Positions 45,810 through 55,653 of a DNA stretch of 64,000 nucleotides are shown piece after piece. Positions within the stretch are counted from its first letter, which is position 1, and every line of letters begins with the position of its first letter. The stretch lies in the NCBI RefSeq assembly GCF_024124765.2, contig NZ_JAMXSR020000001.1:124001-188000 (forward strand). The letters run 5' to 3'. The stretch is from Sphingomonas sp. H160509 (GTDB taxonomy: Bacteria > Pseudomonadota > Alphaproteobacteria > Sphingomonadales > Sphingomonadaceae). The position numbers were made by a program, and so were the translations under genes. Below the pieces are notes generated by a model. It ran no database searches. It was not told the DNA's origin and saw only the letters and a list, made by a program, of their open reading frames with translations.

Positions 45810-46644
45810 GGCTCACGACTCATTGATCATAGCCAGAAGATGACGGTGGCGGCGAGGGCGATGGCGGAGAAGAAGACCGTCGGGCACCGATCGTAGCGAG
45901 TGGCGACACGACGCCAGTCCTTCAGACGACCGAACATAATCTCGATACGGCTCCGGCTTCGATAGCGGCGCTTATCGTATTTGACGGGGATGACCCGGGA
46001 TTTTCGGCCAGGAATGCAGGACGTTATGCCCTTTGCCTGAAAGGCGTCCCTGTACCAGTCTGCGTCATAGCCTCGGTCGCCCAGCATCCACTGCGCCTTG
46101 GGTAGATCCTCAAGCAACGCGGCAGCGCCGGTGTAGTCGCTGACCTGGCCAGCGGTCATGAAGAAGCTGAGCGGTCTACCTTCTGCATCGGTGACGGCGT
46201 GCAGCTTGGTATTCATCCCGCCTTTGGTGCGACCAATGAGGCGGCCAAGGCCCCTTTTTAACCCGCAGGCTCGACGCCGTACGGTGTGCTTTCAGGTAAG
46301 TCGCATCGATCATGATCGTCTTCGGCGTAGCGCTTGCGGCGGCCAGTCCTTCCATTATGCGGAGGAAAACACCCCTTTCGCCCCACCGCTTCCACCGGTT
46401 GTAGAGCGTCTTGTGTGGACCATACTCACAAGGGGCATCGCACCAGCGCAGCCCGTTGCGGTTGACGAAAACGATGCCGCTCAACACCCGCCGGTCATCA
46501 ACCCGTGGCTTGCCGTGGCTCTTGGGAAAATACGGCTCGAGCCGCGCCATCTGCTCGTCGGTCAGCCAGTACAGGTCGCTCATCCTCGGTCTCCTTGCGG
46601 AGCCTGGATCAGATCGAGCCTCTCAGATCAATGGGTCCTGACCC
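45810..46644. mobile_element. IS5-family (IS427-group-like) insertion sequence
   Basis: An 835-base element with 19-bp inverted ends matching at 16 positions: GGCTCACGACTCATTGATC at the left (45810-45828) and the complement of GGGTCAGGACCCATTGATC at the right (46626-46644). A TA target duplication flanks it (45808-45809 and 46645-46646). It inserted exactly in the stop codon of the MscS gene and re-creates that stop. Confidence 0.8.
45827..46583 (-). CDS. IS5-family transposase in two frames
   Basis: About 251 residues when joined. The first frame has the N-terminal part (LYWLTDEQMARLEPYFP, WCDAPCEYGPHKTLYNRWKRW) and the first aspartate in TIMIDATYLKAHRTASS. The second has TAGQVSDYTGAAALLEDL, the second aspartate in MLGDRGYDADWYRD, and the glutamate region RYRSRSRIEIMFGRLKDWRR. 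The frames meet at AAAAAGGGG (plus-strand C4 at 46251-46254). Some IS427 elements use programmed frameshifting, but the shift needed here is +1, so an extra base is equally likely. Confidence 0.85.
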
Positions 46645-47480
46645 TAACGACGGATCGGCGTACCGGCGTCCGAAACTGCCATTGGATATGTAACCTGAGT
46701 AGCACCCGCTACTGAAATGGCCTCCTTTCCGCGGATGGTCAGATCGCTGATGAAAAGAAACTGGTCACGAAAATCGAAGGGGTAAGCACGAATCTTGTAA
46801 TGCGTCCCGAACGGCGTCTCTTTCAAGATGACAATTGCGGCATGACTATAGTCAAGATAGGCGCTGGTCATTGCCACCTCTATCAGCTCGGCACGTAGCG
46901 CCGCCGCATCATGTCCGGGGGAAACATAGAAATCGGCGACACATTGCAGCGTCGGTTCGCCGTCGTTGGAGTTAGATATGTTGTCCGTCCAGAGTTTCAG
47001 GTGTGGTACAGTAATGATATTGTCGTCAGCTGTGTTGAGGCGAATAGAGCGGAGGCCGACGGAGCTCACTTCGCCGTAATCGTCGCCAATCTTGACCCAG
47101 TCGCCCGGGCGATATGGTCGCTCAACGATCGCGACGACACCCGCAATCAGGCTGGAAACATAGTCCTTGAATGCGAAACCGATTGCGACACTGGCAGCGC
47201 CAGCGATCACGAGAAAATTCTGGAACGTAATGTTGAATATGATCGGGATGACCCAGAACACCGCCGTCACCATCAGAAGCAGGCGAATGACAGGTACGGC
47301 GCCAAGCAGATATAATCGCGCCTGGCTTGGTCCTCGCGCCGCAAGGTAGGGGATGATGCGGCGCACTGCTACGATGGCAAGCCATGTCCCGATAACGATC
47401 AGCACGATCTTGCCCAGGCTGATGTCCTGGAAATCGTTAATCAGCTTGACCGCCTTATCGCTGCCGGTGTCGCCTGCCAT
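46644..47480 (-). CDS. MscS-type mechanosensitive channel 1
   Basis: A 278-residue protein with three or four membrane helices, then the MscS pore helix and beta domain: FLVIAGAASVAIGFAFKDYVSSLIAGVVAI, then RPGDWVKIGDDYGEVSSVGLRSIRLNTADDNIITVPH. A C-terminal cytoplasmic domain follows. It would release solutes at osmotic downshift. The stop codon is shared with the IS5 end, but the uninterrupted gene would end at the same codon, so the protein is unaffected. It starts two bases after the end of the upstream gene, so the two form an operon. Confidence 0.85.
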   Translation of the reverse strand: MAGDTGSDKAVKLINDFQDISLGKIVLIVIGTWLAIVAVRRIIPYLAARGPSQARLYLLGAVPVIRLLLMVTAVFWVIPIIFNITFQNFLVIAGAASVAIGFAFKDYVSSLIAGVVAIVERPYRPGDWVKIGDDYGEVSSVGLRSIRLNTADDNIITVPHLKLWTDNISNSNDGEPTLQCVADFYVSPGHDAAALRAELIEVAMTSAYLDYSHAAIVILKETPFGTHYKIRAYPFDFRDQFLFISDLTIRGKEAISVAGATQVTYPMAVSDAGTPIRR

Positions 47481-47482
47481 TT

Positions 47483-48773
47483 TTATAACTCATCCATGGG
47501 ATAACCGGCCTTGCTCAGGCCCTGTCGAATTGCCGGGTAGGCCGCCGCGCGGCAGCGTACGCCTTCGCCATCACGTTCTAGAAAGCCCGACATCACCAGC
47601 GCCGAAACGACATTGGACTGGCCGATGGCTGGAACGGTACGATGAAGTTCGGCGATGGTCAGGACCCCGTGGATCAGCAGGGCATGGAAGACGAGCAACG
47701 CCGATTGCGGGTGCTCGCCCGGCAGGACGAGTTCGTCCAACGCCGCAATCCACAGGGTTTCCTCGCCGGGTTCGATCATAGCCTCGGCAGCTGTCTCCCC
47801 GCTGCCGTCATCGCGGTTACGGCGCAGGCTTCGCCGCCAGAGATGCCATGCAACCCAAGGAACGCCGCGGCTTCTGGCACCGAGCCGTTCAAAGAACTCG
47901 CCATCGCTCTCGCCGTCATCGCGGTTACGGCGCAGGCTTCGCCGCCAGAGATGCCATGCAACCCAAGGAACGCCGCGGCTTCTGGCACCGAGCCGTTCAA
48001 AGAACTCGCCATCGCTCTCGCCGTCATCGTCTCGAGACAGCACATCCTTGCCTGTCGCGGACGACCGAAAGCGCACACCTTGGGTGAGATCGTTACACGC
48101 CAAGTCCGAAAACCAGTGCTGCAGACGCGGACCGTCGAACGGCTTGAAGACCAGCCCTTCAGGCATCACAGCATCGGCTTGGATCGCCGCACGCAAATAA
48201 CTCCACGCCCAGCTATTGCACGCGATCACACACGGACGGTCGCTGGCTTGTAGTACATCGAGCAGATTGCGTACCGCCTTCAGGCAACCACGCTCACGCA
48301 GAAACCAACGCTCAAGCCTTGATACGACCAGCAACCCACTTGCCGGCAGATTCTCAAGGGACAGGTTAGCGTCGCACAGGGTATCGCGTGGTGGCGGCTG
48401 AAGACAGGTATGGCCTTCTCGTTCTGCCCATACACCTACGATATCACTCTCGTCGCAGGGTGGCAGGATGATAAGCTTGAAACGACGTTCAAGCGGCTGT
48501 GCCGATAGCCAGGGCTGGATCGAGGCCTCGAGTTCGTCGATGACCGGTCCCGCTGCAGGAGGAGCTACGACTTCGTCCAGCCGCTCCAGCGTGTTGGATT
48601 GAAGGCGATCGTCGGCGATGAAGGCCCCCCTCCTGTCCACGCCGGAAGAGCGCGTGAAAGCGCGCTATCCACCGCCGTAGACGCTCGTCTGTCGGTAGCG
48701 GTGGCGGCTCGAACTCGGCAACTGGAATGAAAGCGGGAGTTTCGTCCTTTTGATTGTCGTCGACCTTTGTCAT
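47483..48773 (-). CDS. Unrecognised protein with a recent internal duplication, apparent frameshift
   Basis: The restored product is about 429 residues. I do not recognise it. The first third is flexible and acidic (PVAEFEPPPLPTDERLRRWIARFHALF). The middle has a Rossmann- or P-loop-like alternation (FKLIILPPC, GLLVVSRLERWFLRERG, PCVIACNSWAWSYL). The last third holds an exact 36-residue duplication (47804-48019), then a winged-helix-like end (VLTIAELHRTVPAIGQSNVVSALVMSGFLERDGEGVRC). Removing one base from the plus-strand C6 run at 48625-48630 joins RRGQEGAFIADD. It is co-transcribed with the MscS gene. Confidence 0.55.
47804..48019. repeat. Exact tandem duplication, 2 x 108 bp
   Basis: Two adjacent copies of 108 bp look identical base for base and keep the frame. 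They encode DDGESDGEFFERLGARSRGV and the following residues twice. Part of a third copy (about 10 bases) follows at 48020. The lack of differences points to a recent event or an assembly duplication. Confidence 0.85.
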
Positions 48774-48902
48774 CGATGCCTGATGGCTGATCGCACCTGC
48801 AAAACCAATCCCGCTTAACACTGATCAAATCGTTTCCCTACACGACGTTGACTGTCTAGGCTCCCTTCACGCCCAAACATCAGGCGAAAACAGGGGGTTG
48901 CT

Positions 48903-49187
48903 ATGAAAAAATCACTACTACTCGTCGCCATTCTGACTTTGACACCACTCGCAGCCTGTGGCGGCAACGGAGACGACAAGCTTGCAGGGCGTGTTGAAGA
49001 CGCGGCCAATAACCGTGCTGATGCGCTTGAGAACCGTGCTGATCAGCTTGACGCGATGGCGGAGCGTACCCGCGATGTTGGCGAGTCACGCGCCGATGCC
49101 ATCGATGCGGCGGACCTCAACGCACACGCCATGAGTAGCGAGCAGAAGAACGAGATCGTCAGCAATCAGGCTGCGGCCGTTCGCTGA
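48903..49187 (+). CDS. Small lipoprotein
   Basis: A 94-residue protein. A lysine start and hydrophobic core lead to a lipobox (LTLTPLAAC, Cys about 19), followed by a hydrophilic helical repeat with NRADALENRADQLDAMAERTRD. The ADALENRADQLD repeats suggest a coiled coil in the periplasm. The family is common near MscS-type genes in Sphingomonads. Function unknown. Confidence 0.7.
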   Translation: MKKSLLLVAILTLTPLAACGGNGDDKLAGRVEDAANNRADALENRADQLDAMAERTRDVGESRADAIDAADLNAHAMSSEQKNEIVSNQAAAVR

Positions 49188-49274
49188 ACTGGCCGGTGCT
49201 GCCCCACCAGCGGAGGCAGCACCGGATAGACAAGCAGCATGATACCATTCCGACATCAAGAAAGTACCCGCCGC

Positions 49275-50202
49275 ATGAGCGCCACTCCATCCGCTGCGGC
49301 GATCCATCCGTCTGAAATCTGGTCTACGGTCAATGGAATGGTCAACGGCTTTCTGGCGATGCTACCGTTGCTCGCCACGGGCATTGTCGTGTTTCTGGTC
49401 TTCTGGGGGGCTAGCCGTTGCGGCGCGTTCAGGGATCGAAAGGGTAACAGCTCGTCGATCTGAATATCCTGGCGCGGGCAAGGCGTTCGGAAGGCTCGCT
49501 TACATCGCGCTCATGCTGCTCGGCGTATTAATCGCCGTCACGGTCGCCTTCCCCTCCGTCACGCCGGCGAAGCTGTTCTCGGTACTGGGCGTCGGAGGTG
49601 TAGCCATTGGGTTTGCGTTCAAGGATATTTTCCAGAACCTCGTCGCCGGCATACTTCTCCTGATCCGCCATCCATTTCGTGCTGGCGACGAGATTACGTC
49701 CGGTACTTTTACCGGAACCGTCGAATCCATTGAAACCCGCGCCACCTACATCCGCACGTATGACGGCAAGCGCATCATCGTACCCAACAGCATCATCTAC
49801 ACCGAACCGGTGACTGTCATCACCGCCTACGGCCGTCTGCGCAGCCAGTATGACGTCGGTATCGGCTATGGCGATGACGTGGGGCGGGCCCGCGCTATCG
49901 CGCTCAAGGCCGTCAAAAGCATCGACGGCGTTCTGGCCGATCCAGCGCCGGACGTGCTGCTTTGGGACCTCGCAGGTTCATCACAGAATTTGCGGGTTCG
50001 CTGGTGGAGCAAGCCACACCGGGGCGACGTCGTGGCGCTGCGCGACCGGGTGCTCCAGACGGTCGCCGAAGCGCTCGCAGCAGGTGGCATCGATTTACCA
50101 TTCCCGACGCAGGTCGTGCTGCTGCATGACCAGACCGAGGCGACCGATGGCAATCGTACAAAGCAACGCGAGGGGCTGGCCCGCCGGCGAAAATCCTCCT
50201 GA
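49275..50202 (+). CDS. MscS-type mechanosensitive channel 2, apparent frameshift
   Basis: The restored product is about 308 residues. The first helix (MLPLLATGIVVFLVFWGLAVAARSGIERVTARR) joins the rest after one G is removed from the G6 run at 49405-49410. The channel core is FSVLGVGGVAIGFAFKDIFQNLVAGILLLIRHPFRAGDEI, then ATYIRTYDGKRIIVPNSIIYTEPVTV. The start at 49275 has no strong Shine-Dalgarno; the ATG at 49239 is a possible alternative. It is the first of two rightward MscS genes. Confidence 0.8.
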
Positions 50203-50244
50203 GCCGAGGCCCCTGAACCGCATCGAAATCGTTAGCGAACGCCC

Positions 50245-51604
50245 GTGATACGGCTATGCAGGTCTGGCTTGATCGCCGCGCTATTGGTGTGGGCAGTCCC
50301 TTCTCTCGCGCAGGAAACCGTGGCGACGGCGGAGTCGCCCCCTCCGGCGGCCGCGATAGCCACCAAGACGGCTGCTACCGAGAACACGGATATCTCGGGG
50401 CGAATTCGAAGCATCTTTTCCGAAATCGCGGCGCTGAAGGCGGTACAGGTGCGCGTGTCGGCAGGTGTGGTCACGCTGAGCGGTACGGTGCCCTCCGTCG
50501 AGGACATCAAGCGGGCTGAAGCAATTGCCGGGCGGGTCGCTGGCGTCGTGACCGTCCAGAATGACCTCATCCGCAATCTTGATGTAAACACCAATCTCAC
50601 GCCGGCTCTTGGCCAGTTCGGAGATGATTTGCGCGACCTCGTACGCGCGTTGCCGCTTCTTGGAGTCGCCGTGGCGATCGGCCTTGTCATCGGCTTCCTG
50701 GGCTACATGCTCGCGTCGATCGATCGGCTGTGGCGCTGGATCGCGCCCAACCCGTTCCTTGCAGAACTCGCTGCGACCTTCGTACGGTTCGTGTTCGTCA
50801 TTCTCGGGCTAATCGCGGCACTGGAGGTTTTGGGCGCTACCGCCTTACTGGGCGGCGTCCTGGGCGGTGCTGGGGTGATCGGGATTGCCTTGGGGTTCGC
50901 GGTGCGTGACACGGTCGACAACTACGTCTCCAGCCTCATGCTCAGCCTGCGTCAGCCGTTCCGCGCTAATGACCATGTCGTGATCGAAGGCAATGAAGGC
51001 CGCGTCGTCCGCCTAACGTCACGTGCGACCGTATTGATGACGCTGGATGGCAACCACTTGCGCATTCCTAACTCGATCGTCTTCAAGTCCGTCATTCTGA
51101 ACTACACGCGCAACTCTGAGCGGCGCTTCGCCTTCGAACTTGGCGTGGATGCGGACGATGACCCTATTGAGGGCATGGCCGTGGGACTGGCAGCAGTGAA
51201 CGGGCTTAAATTCGTGCTCGACACCCCCCAAGGCGACAGCGATCATCCAGGATGTAGGCGATTCCAACATCGTGCTACGCTTTTATGGGTGGCTCGACCA
51301 GAAAGACACCGACTTCCTCAAGGGGAGGAGTTTAGCGATTAACACCGCGGCCCAAGCGCTTACCAGCGCCGGTTTTGCTTTGCCGGAACCAATCTATCGG
51401 CTGCGCTTCGACGAAGGCGCCCCACTTCCATTCAAAAGCATGGATGTGGGAACCCAGGCCAGTGCAAAGCCTCCAAAGCCGGTGCCGTCGCCTCTGCTCG
51501 ACCAGGACACCAGTCCCGATCTTCATATCGAGAAGCTGGTAGATGATGAGCGTGCGGCGACCGACAAGGACGACCTGCTGGACAACGGTCGTCCTATTGA
51601 GTGA
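50245..51604 (+). CDS. BON-domain MscS-type channel 3, apparent frameshift
   Basis: The restored product is about 452 residues. After a signal peptide (SGLIAALLVWAVPSLAQ) it has a periplasmic BON domain (KAVQVRVSAGVVTLSGTVPSVEDIKRAEAIAGRVAGVV), membrane helices, and the MscS core (GGVLGGAGVIGIALGFAVRDTVDNYVSSLMLSLRQPFR...LRIPNSIVFKSVI). Removing one C from the C6 run at 51224-51229 restores DTPKATAIIQDVGDSNIVLRFYG. The BON domain may bind envelope lipids or sense the outer membrane. The last 60 residues are acidic. Confidence 0.85.
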
Positions 51605-51623
51605 CAAGCTATAAATAGCGGCG

Positions 51624-51653
51624 CGTCCAGGAGGAATTATCGCCTCCTAGACG
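51624..51653. terminator. Shared hairpin between convergent genes
   Basis: CGTCCAGGAGG (51624-51634) pairs with CCTCCTAGACG (51643-51653), one mismatch, 8-base loop. It lies between the stop of MscS channel 3 and the stop of the leftward HHH gene, so it can serve both strands. Confidence 0.6.
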
Positions 51654-52099
51654 GTCTGATCGCGAAAACGAACGGCCTGCTCCCGCCAACCCTCACGAGC
51701 GATCGTTCCCTTTGTCCGGCCCAACTTTGCTTCAAGATCGGCTAGTTCCGAGTCCGATAGCCTGGCTATGTCGGCATAGGTCGTCAGTCCTTCGCGCTTC
51801 AACGCGTCGGCGCTGTCAGGTCCCACGCCGTTTATGAGCGTCAGGTTGTCGCCAAGCACCGTACTTCCCCAATGCGGGTGATTGCGGGTCTGATGCTCTA
51901 GCTGGCCGATCCGTCGGTTTGCCTCTGCCAAGGCAGCTACGGTCTGCTCGTGCCGTTCCGTCTCCTGGTGCAGGGCCCGACGTAGTGGCTTGGTCCTTGG
52001 ACTAAGCAATAACCCCAGAATGATGCCAAGCAGTAGAACCAGCCCAACTATCACCGCCTGGTTCAGGCTGAAATCCAAGCGATTGGCGTAAATATCCAT
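51647..52099 (-). CDS. Membrane-anchored helix-hairpin-helix protein
   Basis: A 150-residue protein. One N-terminal transmembrane helix (AVIVGLVLLLGIILGLLL, about 15-33), a charged coiled-coil (ALHQETERHEQTVAALAEANRRIGQLE), then a helix-hairpin-helix domain (NLTLINGVGPDSADALKREGLTTYADIARLSDSELADLEAKLG). Domains of this type in sphingomonads bind DNA or nucleotides weakly. GGAAGA lies before the ATG. Role unknown. Confidence 0.7.
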   Translation of the reverse strand: MDIYANRLDFSLNQAVIVGLVLLLGIILGLLLSPRTKPLRRALHQETERHEQTVAALAEANRRIGQLEHQTRNHPHWGSTVLGDNLTLINGVGPDSADALKREGLTTYADIARLSDSELADLEAKLGRTKGTIAREGWREQAVRFRDQTV

Positions 52100-52182
52100 G
52101 GTATCTTCCGTAATAGAATTTAAAATCTTCTGGTCGAATAATCAAAAATAATGATAACATTCAAAACGTAGTAATCAGTAAA

Positions 52183-53262
52183 CTAAAGCCACCTAAGTTT
52201 GCGAAATATTATAATCTGGACGGCAAGCACTAATGCTAGCAGAGCGACTGTAATCCAGAAGCCGTCTCCAGAATTTGTTCCGGGTATGCCGCCGACGTTG
52301 ATACCCAGCAGGCCCGTGAAAAAGCTGAGCGGCAGAAAGATTGCTGCGATGATTGAGAGCATGTAGATCGTCTTGTTAGACTGAGCGGTTGCTCTGTTAT
52401 TGATGTCGTCCTGAATGACCAACGCACTTTCCTTGGAGACGTCGAGATCTTCGATGTAGCGGCTTAGTCGATCAATCGTCTCGCGGATGTCGCGGCGATT
52501 TGTATCGCCAAGCCATGCGGGCGGATCGCGTGTAATCTGGAGCAACGCTTCGTGCTGCGGCGACATGTAACGTTTCAACGCCAGACAGTTGCGGCGGATA
52601 TCGGCGATTGTAGAAAGGATCGTCTCGACCGGGAAGTCATCGTCGACCTCCTCGAGCTCGTCGATCCGATCGTTCATATCGACGATCGAGCGGTTCATCT
52701 TCGCGACGGTTTGCTCGACCAACTCGGTAAACAGATCTCCAGCGGTGCGTGGACCGCGTCCGCGTTCCATTGTCGCCAGCACGTCGAACGGCGTCTGCAA
52801 GCGCTGGCGCCTAAGCGTGACGACCCGCGTCCCGTCGCACCATAGCTGCATCGCTACCATATCTTCAGGCTGGGCATCCGGGTTAAAGTTGATCCCGCGT
52901 AAGATCGTGACCAGCGTATCCGCTTCGCGGAATGCACGCGGGCGGTTCTCGTCCGAGGTTAGCGCCTCGACCGTTGCATCCGACAGGCCAAGACCGTCTG
53001 CAATGATCGCACCAAGCCATTCCACGACTTCCGGGACGGTCCGATCGAGATGAAGCCACAGAAACTCGCCAGATCTTGAAGGCGTCCAAGCCTTTCCCCG
53101 GGCCCAGTCGATCGTTGTCAGCGTGCCTTCGGTGCTAATCACCCGTGCGAAAATCAGGCCGCCGTCTCGCGCGACGCGTTCCTCTTCTTCGCTAAGCCTC
53201 GATGACCCAACCTTACGGCCCAATGTCGATCGCCTTTGGCTTGGCCTGACGGGTCTTGGCAT
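52183..53262 (-). CDS. zntB: CorA/ZntB-type divalent cation transporter
   Basis: About 359 residues. A long cytoplasmic domain (FLWLHLDRTVPEVVEWL, LVTILRGINFNP, DGTRVVTLRR) is followed by a long helix and two C-terminal membrane helices with LSIIAAIFLPLSFFTGLLGINVGG. The G-x-N signature of CorA is GIN here, as in ZntB-like members. It should carry zinc or another divalent cation. The first 17 codons overlap the upstream L,D-transpeptidase gene; a later start is possible. Confidence 0.8.
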   Translation of the reverse strand: MPRPVRPSQRRSTLGRKVGSSRLSEEEERVARDGGLIFARVISTEGTLTTIDWARGKAWTPSRSGEFLWLHLDRTVPEVVEWLGAIIADGLGLSDATVEALTSDENRPRAFREADTLVTILRGINFNPDAQPEDMVAMQLWCDGTRVVTLRRQRLQTPFDVLATMERGRGPRTAGDLFTELVEQTVAKMNRSIVDMNDRIDELEEVDDDFPVETILSTIADIRRNCLALKRYMSPQHEALLQITRDPPAWLGDTNRRDIRETIDRLSRYIEDLDVSKESALVIQDDINNRATAQSNKTIYMLSIIAAIFLPLSFFTGLLGINVGGIPGTNSGDGFWITVALLALVLAVQIIIFRKLRWL

Positions 53263-54652
53263 CGGCGAACCCCAGCTTCATGGCTATGGGGTCGTTCCAC
53301 CCATAAGGATCGGTCCGAATGGAAACCGCGCCATCTTCTGCGACGAAGGCGTTGTGATACAACAGCCTCACCGGTATCTCGCGCGGCAGATCGACGATCT
53401 CGTAGTTGCCTGACTCGTGCGCCTTTGCCCAGGCGTCGCCGACGCCTTCCTGATCAGCCAGCATACTAGCAAACCCCAGAGCATCCGCCACGCGGACGCA
53501 GCCGTGGCTAAGATGCCGCTGGCTACGATCGAATAGCTCCGGCGCAGCGGTATCGTGGAGGTAGATAGCTTGGTTGTTTCTCATGTCGAACTTCACAAGG
53601 CCAAGCGCGTTTTCCGGGCCTGACGGCTGAACCCAATACCCGTTCACCCGCCTCATGTTCTTTGCCCGCACGGTGGACGATGATACAGGTATCGACTTTG
53701 GAACGGTCCAGGTCGGGTTGGCGACCAGCCGATAAATCGGCGATCCGAGCCCTGGCGTCTCGCGGTCAGGCTCACCGACAATGACCTTGCGCGTGTCGAT
53801 CATCTTTCCGTCTCGGAAGTAGCGAAGCTCTGCAGTTGCCGTATTGACGTCGATGCGCGTCGCAGGCGGCGTCCGGGACAACCAGCGCCGCCGTTCAAGT
53901 CCTACGGCAAATGCTCTGGCGCGGTCGCCCGGGCGCAGCGTCAGAACGCCAAGCGTATTCTGCCCGATGATGCCATCCTCGCGAATACCGTAATCGCGTT
54001 GCAGCGCTTTCACGGCATTCGCGATGGCGGGCGAGTACTTAGCAGATGTATCGCCTTGGAACTGCGTGGCGAGATAACCGTCATCGCGCAATTGTCTCGC
54101 GATTTCCATTACGAGCGGATCCTTATCACCAGGGTGAATACTGTCAGTCAACGTGATCGTAGGCACTTGCGGCGCAGTATTACTGTTCGCGGTAAGATAG
54201 GCTTCGGACAAAGCGCGATATTCGCTGTCGGCAGGTGCCAATCCGCCCAGCCAATCCGTCAGCGTGCCGTTGAGAATCGCTTCCTTGAGGGGCCCTTTGA
54301 GATCTGCGGTCGGACGCGTAATCGTATATACCTCATGAAGAGACGATGGGTCCGTGACGCCGTGCGCCAACGCCAGTGCGTAACCAAGCGCGGCCTGAGT
54401 ATAAGCTTTGTCGATGGAAGCTTCAGAGCCTTGATCGGCGTCGGCCGGCAGGAACGTGATGTGATCGAGCCCGTGCCGATCGCTGTGGGAGAGTGCGTTT
54501 CTGAGTGCAACCCGATTGGCATCGCCCCACAGAGGAGCTGAAACTGAAGACTGCGTAATAGCTGGGGCGTTCGATTTCGCCCACGCCGGCACAGCGACGC
54601 AGGTCAGCGCCGTCGAAGCGAGGATCGTGTAAATTCTGAGTGTCATCTCCAT
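53213..54652 (-). CDS. L,D-transpeptidase (YcbB-like)
   Basis: Intact, 479 residues. A signal peptide (TILASTALTCVAVPAWA) precedes an N-terminal helical region, a peptidoglycan-binding domain (AVKALQRDYGIREDGIIGQNTLGVL) and a YkuD domain with IDVNTATAELRYFRDGKMI and the catalytic HLSHGCVRV (Cys near residue 399). Such enzymes make 3-3 crosslinks or anchor outer-membrane proteins to the wall. The end overlaps the start of the zntB-like gene by 50 bases. Confidence 0.85.
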   Translation of the reverse strand: MEMTLRIYTILASTALTCVAVPAWAKSNAPAITQSSVSAPLWGDANRVALRNALSHSDRHGLDHITFLPADADQGSEASIDKAYTQAALGYALALAHGVTDPSSLHEVYTITRPTADLKGPLKEAILNGTLTDWLGGLAPADSEYRALSEAYLTANSNTAPQVPTITLTDSIHPGDKDPLVMEIARQLRDDGYLATQFQGDTSAKYSPAIANAVKALQRDYGIREDGIIGQNTLGVLTLRPGDRARAFAVGLERRRWLSRTPPATRIDVNTATAELRYFRDGKMIDTRKVIVGEPDRETPGLGSPIYRLVANPTWTVPKSIPVSSSTVRAKNMRRVNGYWVQPSGPENALGLVKFDMRNNQAIYLHDTAAPELFDRSQRHLSHGCVRVADALGFASMLADQEGVGDAWAKAHESGNYEIVDLPREIPVRLLYHNAFVAEDGAVSIRTDPYGWNDPIAMKLGFADAKTRQAKPKAIDIGP

Positions 54653-55317
54653 TCAACGATCATATCGCACGGTCGGGCCCGCAAATGTCACTACGCGGCT
54701 GTTGATGGGACTGTCCCGCTGGTGGCCAGCTATTCCAATTGGGAATTAGCTTCGAAGATTGTCAATCGTAAGCGAGCCAAACGACGTGAAGGTATCGGCC
54801 GCCGAATAGGGAAGCAGCAACGTTCGTCCGACCAGCAGAGAGCTGCAGCTATACACGACGTTCGGGACGTGGCCTTCGCGTTTAAGAGGAAGGTCAACGC
54901 TGCTTTGAGCTCCGGGGCGGAATCTGATCACATAACTTTCTGCCTTACCTATTTGGGTACGGGGATAAGATCGTTTGCATGACCCGACCCGTCTCCGAGT
55001 TCGGCCCACCTCCTTTGCAGTCAGCTCAATAATGAAACTGTACAATAATCCCGCTTGCGACGGATTAGAGCTCAAGGCGACGATACTATTCTGACAAAGC
55101 GAGTAGTTAAATCATGGTCAGTTTCGGTTCGCCTGCCCAGCATCCATCAAGAATTATCTGGCCTTGGAAGGCCTCTTAAATCGATATTTTATTGATCAAG
55201 CGGTGTTCATAATAGGCCCCTCTTTCAGCACGCCGGCGGTAACGTACATGCTTAGTGCCACCAACAACTTGCTGGCCAAAATTATGGTGGTCGGAGATGA
55301 ATATTGTTATACAGTAC
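54653..55317. other. Intergenic stretch, no gene recognised
   Basis: About 660 bases upstream of the transpeptidase with no convincing gene on either strand. It holds the transpeptidase promoter and the 5' boundary of the degraded zntB copy that follows. Confidence 0.5.
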
Positions 55318-55542
55318 GCCACCATTTATAGGAAAACTGCACAGTCAATAAGACAATCTACATGCTGTCGGTTATCGCTGCGATATTTCTGCCTCTCAGC
55401 TTTTTCACCGGACAGTTGGGAAGCAATCTCGGGGGCATTTCCGGCACCAACTCATATAACGGCTTCTGGATCACGGTCGCAATACTCGCTGAGGTGCTCC
55501 GCGTTCAGCTATTGATCTTTTAGCAGGTTGCGCTGGCTTTAA
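55318..55542 (+). pseudogene. 3' fragment of a second zntB-like gene
   Basis: This stretch encodes the last 70 residues of a CorA/ZntB protein (TIYMLSVIAAIFLPLSFFTG, then LGSNLGGISGTNSYNGFWIT), very like residues 290-359 of the gene at 52183. The signature is diverged to GSN. One extra T in T4 (55518-55521) precedes the family ending RLRWL and a TAA at 55540. The 5' part is missing. It lies about 2 kb from the intact gene and in the opposite orientation. Confidence 0.75.
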
Positions 55543-55653
55543 CCGTCTGTCGTTTGCGTCAGCATCGAGCATCACGTACGCTGACCACGCAGAACTGAGG
55601 CCCAACCGCATTAAAAGTTTGCCCGCTTTGTGTGGGATGCGCATGCAGGGGCT

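Noticed and set aside
45827..46583. Programmed -1 frameshifting in the IS5 transposase
   Set aside because: The change needed at AAAAAGGGG is +1 (or -2), not -1, and extra bases in runs are found throughout the window.
47483..48640. The frame beginning at 48640 as a complete separate gene
   Set aside because: The upstream frame (from 48773) joins it smoothly when one base of the C6 run is removed, so I treat them as one gene.
54722..55075. Open frames on both strands upstream of the transpeptidase
   Set aside because: Neither has a ribosome-binding site or recognisable residues, and the two overlap each other.
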